Source: Membranipora membranacea
Taxonomy: Eukaryota > Bryozoa > Gymnolaemata > Cheilostomatida > Membraniporidae
Direction: 5' to 3'
DNA length: 60,000 nucleotides
NCBI GenBank assembly: GCA_914767715.1
Contig: OU612066.1
Location: 14,019,001-14,079,000 of the forward strand
The notes beneath the pieces were generated by a model. The model was not told where the DNA came from and did not search any database. It was given only the letters and a program-made list of their open reading frames with translations. Position numbers and translations under genes: made by a program. Positions 36,758 to 47,700 of the stretch are shown here, in pieces; position 1 is the stretch's first letter; each line of letters opens with the position of its first letter.

Positions 36758-38761
36758 ATGCTTTTTTTTCGGCCAGATCAAAAAATAGATTTGCTTCTAA
36801 ATAACCTCATAAGGAGGAGCAACTCCTGCTCATCTCGAATCTGCAGACCGTTTGGCTCTGCGGCTTTTCGTTCTCCATCAGCGTCCGTTTTAATTAGGGC
36901 CACTTTTGCTATAAAAAAACATGCCAAACGGCAGCATCAAAAAATTAAATCTCTGTTGGATTCTAATCAAACTCCGACCAGTTTAAGCTCTTATTGCCCT
37001 CATTCAACACGCCGAATATTGGAATCCTCGGATTAACAGGGGGTCACAGCGCTGACTTGAAAATCCAAAAATTATACCAAGGGAGGGTATCATGCTTTTT
37101 TTTCGGCCAGATCAAAAAATAGATTTGCTTCTAACTAACCTCATAAAGAGGAGCAACTCCTGCTCATCTCGAATCTGCAGACCGTTTGGCTCTGCGGCTT
37201 TTCGTTCTCCGTCAGCGTCCGTTTTAATTAGGGCCACTTTTGCAATAAAAAAACATGCCAAACGGCAGCATCGAAAAATTAAATCTCTGTTGGATTCTTG
37301 TCAAACTCCGACCAGTTCAAGCTCTTATTGCCCTTATTCAACACGCCGAATATTGGAATCCTCGGATTAACATAAGGGTCACAACGCTCACTTGAAAATC
37401 CAAAAATTATACCAGGGGAGGGTATCATGCTTTTTTTTCGGCCAGATCAAAAACTAGATTACTTTTAACTAACCTCATGAGGAGGAGCAACTCCTGCTCA
37501 TCTCGAATCTGCAGACCGTTTTGCTCTGCGGCTCTTCGTTCTCCGTCAGCGTCCGTTTTAATTAGGGCCACTTTTGCTATAAAAAAACATGCCAAACGGC
37601 AGCATCGAAAAATTAAATCTCTGTTGGATTCTTATCAAACTTTGACCAGTTCAAGCTCTTATTGCCCTCATTCAACACGCCGAATATTGGAATCCTCGGA
37701 TTAACAGGGGGTCACAGCGCTGACTTGAAAATCCAAAAATTATACCAAGGGAGGGTATCATGCTTTTTTTTCGGCCAGATCAAAAAATAGATTTGCTTCT
37801 AAATAACCTCATAAGGAGGAGCAACTCCTGCTCATCTCGAATCTGCAGACCGTTTGGCTCTGCGGCTTTTCGTTCTCCATCAGCGTCCGTTTTAATTAGG
37901 GCCACTTTTGCTATAAAAAAACATGCCAAACGGCAGCATCAAAAAATTAAATCTCTGTTGGATTCTAATCAAACTCCGACCAGTTTAAGCTCTTATTGCC
38001 CTCATTCAACACGCCGAATATTGGAATCCTCGGATTAACAGGGGGTCACAGCGCTGACTTGAAAATCCAAAAATTATACCAAGGGAGGGTATCATGCTTT
38101 TTTTTCGGCCAGATCAAAAAATAGATTTGCTTCTAACTAACCTCATAAAGAGGAGCAACTCCTGCTCATCTCGAATCTGCAGACCGTTTGGCTCTGCGGC
38201 TTTTCGTTCTCCGTCAGCGTCGGTTTTAATTAGGGCCACTTTTGCAATAAAAAAACATGCCAAACGGCAGCATCGAAAAATTAAATCTCTGTTGGATTCT
38301 TGTCAAACTCCGACCAGTTCAAGCTCTTATTGCCCTTATTCAACACGCCGAATATTGGAATCCTCGGATTAACATAAGGGTCACAACGCTCACTTGAAAA
38401 TCCAAAAATGATACCAGGGGAGGGTATCATGCTTTTTTTTCGGCCAGATCAAAAATTAGATTACTTTTAACTAACCTCATGAGGAGGAGCAACTCCTGCT
38501 CATCTCGAATCTGCAGACCGTTTTGCTCTGCGGCTTTTCGTTCTCCGTCAGCGTCCGTTTTAATTAGGGCCACTTTTGCTATAAAAAAACATGCAAAACG
38601 GCAGCATCGAAATATTAAATCTCTGTCGGATTCTTATCAAACTCCGACCAGTTCAAGCTCTTATTGCCCTCATTCAACACGCCGAATATTGGAATCCTCG
38701 GATTAACAGGGGGTCACAGCGCTGACTTGAAAATCCAAAAATTATACCAAGGGAGGGTATC
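36758..38761 (+). repeat. Trimeric repeat of 1,002 bp, two copies
   Basis: Types A2 (CTAAATAACC, CATCAAAAAATT, GTTTAAGC), A3 (CATAAAGAGG, GCAATAAA, CTTGTCAAAC) and A4 (TAGATTACTTTTAAC, CATGAGG, GTTTTGCTC) occur at 36758, 37092, 37427 and again at 37760, 38094, 38429. The unit is 1,002 bp because the A2-A4 members are 334, 335 and 333 bp. The first A4 (37427) is a mosaic with A1. Confidence 0.85.
37427..37759 (+). repeat. Mosaic monomer: A4 left part, A1 right part
   Basis: Its left part has A4 markers (CTAGATTACTTTTAAC, CATGAGG, GTTTTGCTC). It lacks the A4 markers present in 38429, 45464 and 50822 further right (CATGCAAAACGG, GAAATATT, GTCGGATTC) and instead has the A1 marker CTTTGACCAG found in 36423, 41779 and 43791. 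Like A1, it is followed by A2. The switch lies between about 37526 and 37592. It looks like the junction of the crossover that made the 1,002-bp duplication. Confidence 0.8.
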
Positions 38762-41700
38762 ATGCTTTGTTTTCGGCCAGATCAAAAAATAGATTTGCTT
38801 CTAACTAACCTCATAAAGAGGAGCAACTCCTGCTCATCTCGAATCTGCAGACCGTTTGGCTCTGCGGCTTTTCGTTCTCCGTCAGCGTCCGTTTTTATTA
38901 GGGCCACTTTTGCAATAAAAAAACATGCCAAACGGCAGCATCGAAAAATTAAATCTCTGTTGGATTCTTATCAAACTCCGACCAGTTCAAGCTCTTATTG
39001 CCCTCATTTAACACGACGAATATTGGAATCCTCGGATTAACAGGGGGGTCACAACGCTGACTTGAAAATTCAAAAATTATACCAAGAAAGGGTATCATGC
39101 TTTTTTTTCGGCCAGATAAAAAAATAGATTTGCTTCTAACTAACCTCATAAGGAGGGGCAACTCCTGCTCATCTCGAATCTGCAGACCGTTTGGCTCTGC
39201 GGCTTTTCGTTCTCCGTCAGCGTCCGTTTTAATTAGGGCCCCTTGTCCTATACAAAAACATGCCAAACGGCAGCATCGAAAAATTAAATCTCTGTTGGAT
39301 TCTTATCAAACTCCGACAAGTTCAAGCTCTTATTGCCCTCATTCAACACGCCGAATATTGGAATCCTCGGATTAACAGGGGGGTCACAACGCTGATTTGA
39401 AAATCCAAAAATTATACCAAGGGAGGGTATCATGCTTTTTTTTCGGCCAGATCAAAAAATAGATTTGCTTCTAACTAACCTCATAAGGAGGAGCAACTCC
39501 TGCTTATCTCGAATCTGCAGACCGTTTGGCTCTGCGGCTTTTCCTTCTCCGTCAGCGTCCGTTTTAATTAGGGCCACTTTTGCTATAAAAAAAACATGCC
39601 AAACGGCAGCATCGAAAAATTAAATCTCTGTTGGATTCTTATCAAACTCCGACCAGTTCAAGCTCTTATTGCCCTCATTCAACACGCCGAATATTGGAAT
39701 CCTCGGATTAACAGGGGGGTCACAACGCTCACTTGAAAATCCAAAAATTATACCAAGGGAGGGTATCATGCTTTTTTTTCGGCCAGATCAAAAAATAGAT
39801 TTGCTTCTAACTAACCTCATAAGGAGGAGCAACTCCTGCTCATCTCAAATCTGCAGACCGTTTGGCTCTGCGGCTATTCGTTCTCCATCAGCGTCCGTTT
39901 TAATTAGGGCCACTTTTGCTATAAAAAAACATGCCAAACGGCAGCATCGAAAAATTAAATCTCTGTTGGATTCTTATCAAACTCCGACCAGTTCAAGCTC
40001 TTATTGCCCTCATTCAACACGCCGAATATTGGAATCCTCGGATTAACAGGGGGGTCACAACGCTGACTTGAAAATCCAAAAATTATACCAAGGGAGGGTA
40101 TCATACTTATTATTCGGCCAGATCAAAAAATAGATTTGCTCCTAACTAACCTCATAAGGAGGAGCAACTCCTGCTCATCTCGAATCTGCAGACCGTTTGG
40201 CTCTGCGGCTTTTCGTTCTCCGTCAGCGTCCGTTTTAATTAGGGCCACTTTTGCTATAAAAAAACATGCCAAACGGCAGCATCGAAAAATTAAATCTCTG
40301 TTGGATTCTTATCAAACTCCGACCAGTTCAAGCTCTTATTGCCCTCATTCAACACGCCGAATATTGGAATCCTCGGATTAACAGGGGGGTCACAGCGCTG
40401 ACTTGAAAATCCAAAAATTATACCAAGGGAGGGTATCATGCTTTTTTTTCAGCCAGATCAAAAAATAGATTTGCTTCTAAATAACCTCATAAGGAGGAGC
40501 AACTCCTGCTCATCTCGAATCTGCAGACCGTTTGGCTCTGCGGCTTTTCGTTCTCCATCAGCGTCTGTTTTAATTAGGGCCACTTTTGCTATAAAAAAAC
40601 ATGCCAAACGGCAGCATCAAAAAATTAAATCTCTGTTGGATTCTAATCAAACTCCGACCAGTTTAAGCTCTTATTGCCCTCATTCAACACGCCGAATATT
40701 GGAATCCTCGGATTAACAGGAGGGTCACAACGCTGACTTGAAACTCCAAAAATTATACCAAGGGAGGGTATCATGCTTTTTTTTCGGCCAGATCAAAAAA
40801 CAGATTTGCTTCTAACTAACCTCATAAGGAGGAGCAACTCCTGCTCATCTCGAATCTGCAGACCGTTTGGCTCTGCGGCTTTTCGTTCTCCGTCAGCGTC
40901 CGTTTTAATTAGGGCCACTTTTGCTATAAAAAAACATGCCAAACGGCAGCATCGAAAAATTAAATCTCTGATGGATTCTTATCAAACTCCGACCAGTTCA
41001 AGCTCTTATTGCCCTCATTCAACACGCAGAATATTGGAATCCTCGGATTAACAGGGGGGTCACAACGCTGAACTGAAAATCCAAAAATTATACCAAGGGA
41101 GGGTATCATGCTTTTTTTTCGGCCAGATCAAAAAATACATTTGCTTCTAACTAACCTCATAAGGAGGAGCAACTCCTGCTTATCTCGAATCTGCAGACCG
41201 TTTGGCTCTGCGGCTTTTCCTTCTCCGTCAGCGTCTGTTTTAATTAGGGCCACTTTTGCTATAAAAAAAACATGCCAAACGGCAGCATCGAAAAATTAAA
41301 TCTCTGTTGGATTCTTATCAAACTCCGACCAGTTCAAGCTCTTATTGCCCTCATTCAACACGCCGAATATTGGAATCCTCGGATTAACAGGGGGGCCACA
41401 ACGCTCACTTGAAACTCCAAAAATTATACCAAGGGAGGGTATCATGCTTTTTTTCCGGCCAGATCAAAAAATAGATTTGCTTCCAACTAACCTCATAAGG
41501 AGGAGCAACTCCTGCTCATCTCAAATCTGCAGACCGTTTGGCTCTGCGGCTTTTCGTTCTCCGTCAGCGTCCGTTTTAATTAGGGCAACTCTTGCTATAA
41601 AAAAACATGCCAAACGGCAGCATCGAAAAATTAAATCTCTGTTGGATTCTTATCAAACTCCGACCAGTTCAAGCTCTTATTGCCCTCATTCAACACGCCG

Positions 41701-41778
41701 AATATTGGAATCCTCGGATTAACAGGGGGGTCACAACGCTGACTTGAAAATCCAAAAATTATACCAAGGGAGGGTATC
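37760..41778 (+). repeat. 12-monomer HOR, copy 1 (4,019 bp)
   Basis: The order is A2 37760, A3 38094, A4 38429, A5 38762, A6 39097, A7 39432, A8 39768, A1 40103, A2' 40438, A9 40773, A10 41108, A11 41444. Markers: A5 CACGACGAAT; A6 CCCCTTGTCCTATAC; A7 GCTTATCTCG with TTTTCCTTC; A8 CTCAAATC; A1 anchor ATAC; A2' TTTTCAGCC; A9 AACAGATTTGC with CTGATGGATTC; A10 ATACATTTGC with A8 tract; A11 TTTTTCCGGCC with CCAACTAAC. The same order recurs at 44795 and 50153. Confidence 0.85.
39097..39431 (+). repeat. A6 monomer with clustered transversions
   Basis: Relative to consensus this monomer has four transversions in 13 bp around 39240-39252 (GGCCCCTTGTCCTATAC for GGCCACTTTTGCTATAA), plus AGATAAAAAAATAG, GAGGGGCAAC and GACAAGTTC. 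The cluster is repeated exactly in its HOR copies 46132 and 51490, so it predates the amplification. It converts TATAAAA to TATACAAA. Confidence 0.85.
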
Positions 41779-44700
41779 ATACTTTTTATTCGGCCAGATC
41801 AAAAAATAGATTTGCTCCTAACTAACCTCATAAGGAGGAGCAACTCCTGCTCATCTCGAATCTGCAGACCGTTTGGCTCTGCGGCTTTTCGTTCTCCGTC
41901 AGCGTCCGTTTTAATTAGGGCCACCTTTGCTATAAAAAAACATGCCAAACGGCAGCATCGAAAAATTAAATCTCTGTTGGATTCTTATCAAACTTTGACC
42001 AGTTCAAGCTCTTATTGCCCTCATTCAACACGCCGAATATTGGAATCCTCGGATTAACAGGAGGGTCACAACGCTGACTTGAAACTCCAAAAATTATACC
42101 AAGGGAGGGTATCATGCTTTTTTTTCGGCCAGATCAAAAAACAGATTTGCTTCTAACTAACCTCATAAGGAGGAGCAACTCCTGCTCATCTCGAATCTGC
42201 AGACCGTTTGGCTCTGCGGCTTTTCGTTCTCCGTCAGCGTCCGTTTTAATTAGGGCCACTTTTGCTATAAAAAAACATGCCAAACGGCAGCATCGAAAAA
42301 TTAAATCTCTGATGGATTCTTATCAAACTCCGACCAGTTCAAGCTCTTATTGCCCTCATTCAACACGCAGAATATTGGAATCCTCGGATTAACAGGGGGG
42401 TCACAACGCTGAACTGAAAATCCAAAAATTATACCAAGGGAGGGTATCATGCTTTTTTTTCGGCCAGATCAAAAAATACATTTGCTTCTAACTAACCTCA
42501 TAAGGAGGAGCAACTCCTGCTTATCTCGAATCTGCAGACCGTTTGGCTCTGCGGCTTTTCCTTCTCCGTCAGCGTCTGTTTTAATTAGGGCCACTTTTGC
42601 TATAAAAAAAACATGCCAAACGGCAGCATCGAAAAATTAAATCTCTGTTGGATTCTTATCAAACTCCGACCAGTTCAAGCTCTTATTGCCCTCATTCAAC
42701 ACGCCGAATATTGGAATCCTCGGATTAACAGGGGGGCCACAACGCTCACTTGAAACTCCAAAAATTATACCAAGGGAGGGTATCATGCTTTTTTTCCGGC
42801 CAGATCAAAAAATAGATTTGCTTCCAACTAACCTCATAAGGAGGAGCAACTCCTGCTCATCTCAAATCTGCAGACCGTTTGGCTCTGCGGCTTTTCGTTC
42901 TCCGTCAGCGTCCGTTTTAATTAGGGCAACTCTTGCTATAAAAAAACATGCCAAACGGCAGCATCGAAAAATTAAATCTCTGTTGGATTCTTATCAAACT
43001 CCGACCAGTTCAAGCTCTTATTGCCCTCATTCAACACGCCGAATATTGGAATCCTCGGATTAACAGGGGGGTCACAACGCTGAACTGAAAATCCAAAAAT
43101 TATACCAAGGGAGGGTATCATGCTTTTTTTTCGGCCAGATCAAAAAATACATTTGCTTCTAACTAACCTCATAAGGAGGAGCAACTCCTGCTTATCTCGA
43201 ATCTGCAGACCGTTTGGCTCTGCGGCTTTTCCTTCTCCGTCAGCGTCTGTTTTAATTAGGGCCACTTTTGCTATAAAAAAAACATGCCAAACGGCAGCAT
43301 CGAAAAATTAAATCTCTGTTGGATTCTTATCAAACTCCGACCAGTTCAAGCTCTTATTGCCCTCATTCAACACGCCGAATATTGGAATCCTCGGATTAAC
43401 AGGGGGGCCACAACGCTCACTTGAAACTCCAAAAATTATACCAAGGGAGGGTATCATGCTTTTTTTCCGGCCAGATCAAAAAATAGATTTGCTTCCAACT
43501 AACCTCATAAGGAGGAGCAACTCCTGCTCATCTCAAATCTGCAGACCGTTTGGCTCTGCGGCTTTTCGTTCTCCGTCAGCGTCCGTTTTAATTAGGGCAA
43601 CTCTTGCTATAAAAAAACATGCCAAACGGCAGCATCGAAAAATTAAATCTCTGTTGGATTCTCATCAAACTCCGACCAGTTCAAGCTCTTATTGCCCTCA
43701 TTCAACACGCCGAATATTGGAATCCTCGGATTAACAGGGGGGTCACAACGCTGACTTGAAAATCCAAAAATTATACCAAGGGAGGGTATCATACTTTTTA
43801 TTCGGCCAGATCAAAAAATAGATTTGCTCCTAACTAACCTCATAAGGAGGAGCAACTCCTGCTCATCTCGAATCTGCAGACCGTTTGGCTCTGCGGCTTT
43901 TCGTTCTCCGTCAGCGTCCGTTTTAATTAGGGCCACCTTTGCTATAAAAAAACATGCCAAACGGCAGCATCGAAAAATTAAATCTCTGTTGGATTCTTAT
44001 CAAACTTTGACCAGTTCAAGCTCTTATTGCCCTCATTCAACACGCCGAATATTGGAATCCTCGGATTAACAGGGGGGTCACAGCGCTGACTTGAAAATCC
44101 AAAAATTATACCAAGGGAGGGTATCATGCTTTTTTTTCGGCCAGATCAAAAAATAGATTTGCTTCTAAATAACCTCATAAGGAGGAGCAACTCCTGCTCA
44201 TCTCGAATCTGCAGACCGTTTGGCTCTGCGGCTTTTCGTTCTCCATCAGCGTCCGTTTTAATTAGGGCCACTTTTGCTATAAAAAAACATGCCAAACGGC
44301 AGCATCAAAAAATTAAATCTCTGTTGGATTCTAATCAAACTCCGACCAGTTTAAGCTCTTATTGCCCTCATTCAACACGCCGAATATTGGAATCCTCGGA
44401 TTAACAGGGGGTCACAGCGCTGACTTGAAAATCCAAAAATTATACCAAGGGAGGGTATCATGCTTTTTTTTCGGCCAGATCAAAAAATAGATTTGCTTCC
44501 AACTAAGCTCATAAGGAGGAGCAACTCCTGCTCATCTCAAATCTGCAGACCGTTTGGCTCTGCGGCTTTTCGTTCTCCGTCAGCGTCCGTTTCAATTAGG
44601 GCCACTCTTGCTATAAAAAAACATGCCAAACGGCAGCATCGAAAAATTAAATCTCTGTTGGATTCTTATCAAACTTTGACCAGTTCAAGCTCTTATTGCC

Positions 44701-44794
44701 CTCATTCAACACGCCGAATATTGGAATCCTCGGATTAACAGGGGGGTCACAGCGCTGACTTGAAAATCCAAAAATTATCCCAAGGGAGGGTATC
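41779..44794 (+). repeat. Rearranged linker of HOR members with A10-A11 dimer expansion
   Basis: The order is A1 41779, A9 42114, A10 42449, A11 42785, A10 43120, A11 43456, A1 43791, A2 44126, then an A11/A1 mosaic at 44460. The A10-A11 pair (671 bp) is repeated in tandem, and it is also present at 41108-41778. The mosaic has A11 markers on the left (CCAACTAAG, CTCAAATC, ACTCTTGC) and the A1 marker CTTTGACCAG on the right; the switch is between about 44611 and 44673. Confidence 0.8.
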
Positions 44795-47700
44795 ATGCTT
44801 TTTTTTCGGCCAGATCAAAAAATAGATTTGCTTCTAAATAACCTCATAAGGAGGAGCAACTCCTGCTCATCTCGAATCTGCAGACCGTTTGGCTCTGCGG
44901 CTTTTCGTTCTCCATCAGCGTCCGTTTTAATTAGGGCCACTTTTGCTATAAAAAAACATGCCAAACTGCAGCATCAGAAAATTAAATCTCTGTTGGATTC
45001 TAATCAAACTCCGACCAGTTTAAGCTCTTATTGCCCTCATTCAACACGCCGAATATTGGAATCCTCGGATTAACAGGGGGTCACAGCGCTGACTTGAAAA
45101 TCCAAAAATTATACCAAGGGAGGGTATCATGCTTTTTTTTCGGCCAGATCAAAAAATAGATTTGCTTCTAACTAACCTCATAAAGAGGAGCAACTCCTGC
45201 TCATCTCGAATCTGCAGACCGTTTGGCTCTGCGGCTTTTCGTTCTCCGTCAGCGTCCGTTTTAAATAGGGCCACTTTTGCAATAAAAAAACATGCCAAAC
45301 GGCAGCATCGAAAAATTAAATCTCTGTTGGATTCTTGTCAAACTCCGACCAGTTCAAGCTCTTATTGCCCTTATTCAACACGCCGAATATTGGAATCCTC
45401 GGATTAACATAGGGGTCACAACGCTCACTTGAAAATCCAAAAATTATACCAGGGGAGGGTATCATGCTTTTTTTTCGGCCAGATCAAAAATTAGATTACT
45501 TTTAACTAACCTCATGAGGAGGAGCAACTCCTGCTTATCTCGAATCTGCAGACCGTTTTGCTCTGCGGCTTTTCGTTCTCCGTCAGCGTCCGTTTTAATT
45601 AGGGCCACTTTTGCTATAAAAAAACATGCAAAACGGCAGCATCGAAATATTAAATCTCTGTCGGATTCTTATCAAACTCCGACCAGTTCAAGCTCTTATT
45701 GCCCTCATTCAACACGCCGAATATTGGAATCCTCGGATTAACAGGGGGTCACAGCGCTGACTTGAAAATCCAAAAATTATACCAAGGGAGGGTATCATGC
45801 TTTTTTTTCGGCCAGATCAAAAAATAGATTTGCTTCTAAACAACCTCATAAAGAGGAGCAACTCCTGCTCATCTCGAATCTGCAGACCGTTTGGCTCTGC
45901 GGCTTTTCGTTCTCCGTCAGCGTCCGTTTTATTTAGGGCCACTTTTGCAATAAAAAAACATGCCAAACGGCAGCATCGAAAAATTAAATCTCTGTCGGAT
46001 TCTTATCAAACTCCGACCAGTTCAAGCTCTTATTGCCCTCATTCAACACGACGAATATTGGAATCCTCGGATTAACAGGGGGGTCACAACGCTGACTTGA
46101 AAATTCAAAAATTATACCAAGAAAGGGTATCATGCTTTTTTTTCGGCCAGATAAAAAAATAGATTTGCTTCTAACTAACCTCATAAGGAGGGGCAACTCC
46201 TGCTCATCTCGAATCTGCAGACCGTTTGGCTCTGCGGCTTTTCGTTCTCCGTCAGCGTCCGTTTTAATTAGGGCCCCTTGTCCTATACAAGAACATACCA
46301 AACGGCAGCATCGAAAAATTAAATCTCTGTTGGATTCTTATCAAACTCCGACAAGTTCAAGCTCTTATTGCCCTCATTCAACACGCCGAATATTGGAATC
46401 CTCGGATTAACAGGGGGGTCACAACGCTGATTTGAAAATCCAAAAATTATACCAAGGGAGGGTATCATGCTTTTTTTCGGCCAGATCAAAAAATAGATTT
46501 GCTTCTAACTAACCTCATAAGGAGGAGCAACTCCTGCTTATCTCGAATCTGCAGACCGTTTGGCTCTGCGGCTTTTCCTTCTCCGTCAGCGTCCGTTTTA
46601 ATTAGGGCCACTTTTGCTATAAAAAAAACATGCCAAACGGCAGCATCGAAAAATTAAATCTCTGTTGGATTCTTATCAAACTCCGACCAGTTCAAGCTCT
46701 TATTGCCCTCATTCAACACGCCGAATATTGGAATCCTCGGATTAACAGGGGGGTCACAACGCTCACTTGAAAATCCAAAAATTATACCAAGGGAGGGTAT
46801 CATGCTTTTTTTTCGGCCAGATCAAAAAATAGATTTGCTTCTAACTAACCTCATAAGGAGGAGCAACTCCTGATCATCTCAAATCTGCAGACCGTTTGGC
46901 TCTGCGGCTTTTCGTTCTCCGTCAGCGTCCGTTTTAATTAGGGCCACTTTTGCTATAAAAAAACATGCCAAACGGCAGCATCGAAAAATTAAATCTTTGT
47001 TGGATTCTTATCAAACTCCGACCAGTTCAAGCTCTTATTGCCCTCATTCAACACGCCGAATATTGGAATCCTCGGATTAACAGGGGGGTCACAACGCTGA
47101 CTTGAAAATCCAAAAATTATACCAAGGGAGGGTATCATACTTTTTATTCGGCCAGATCAAAAAATAGATTTGCTCCTAACTAACCTCATAAGGAGGAGCA
47201 ACTCCTGCTCATCTCGAATCTGCAGACCGTTTGGCTCTGCGGCTTTTCGTTCTCCGTCAGCGTCCGTTTTAATTAGGGCCACTTTTGCTATAAAAAAACA
47301 TGCCAAACGGCAGCATCGAAAAATTAAATCTCTGTTGGATTCTTATCAAACTCCGACCAGTTCAAGCTCTTATTGCCCTCATTCAACACGCCGAATATTG
47401 GAATCCTCGGATTAACAGGGGGGTCACAACGCTGATTTGAAAATCCAAAAATTATACCAAGGGAGGGTATCATGCTTTTTTTTCGGCCAGATCAAAAAAT
47501 AGATTTGCTTCTAACTAACCTCATAAGGAGGAGCAACTCCTGCTTATCTCGAATCTGCAGACCGTTTGGCTCTGCGGCTTTTCCTTCTCCGTCAGCGTCC
47601 GTTTTAATTAGGGCCACTTTTGCTATAAAAAAAACATGCCAAACGGCAGCATCGAAAAATTAAATCTCTGTTGGATTCTTATCAAACTCCGACCAGTTCA

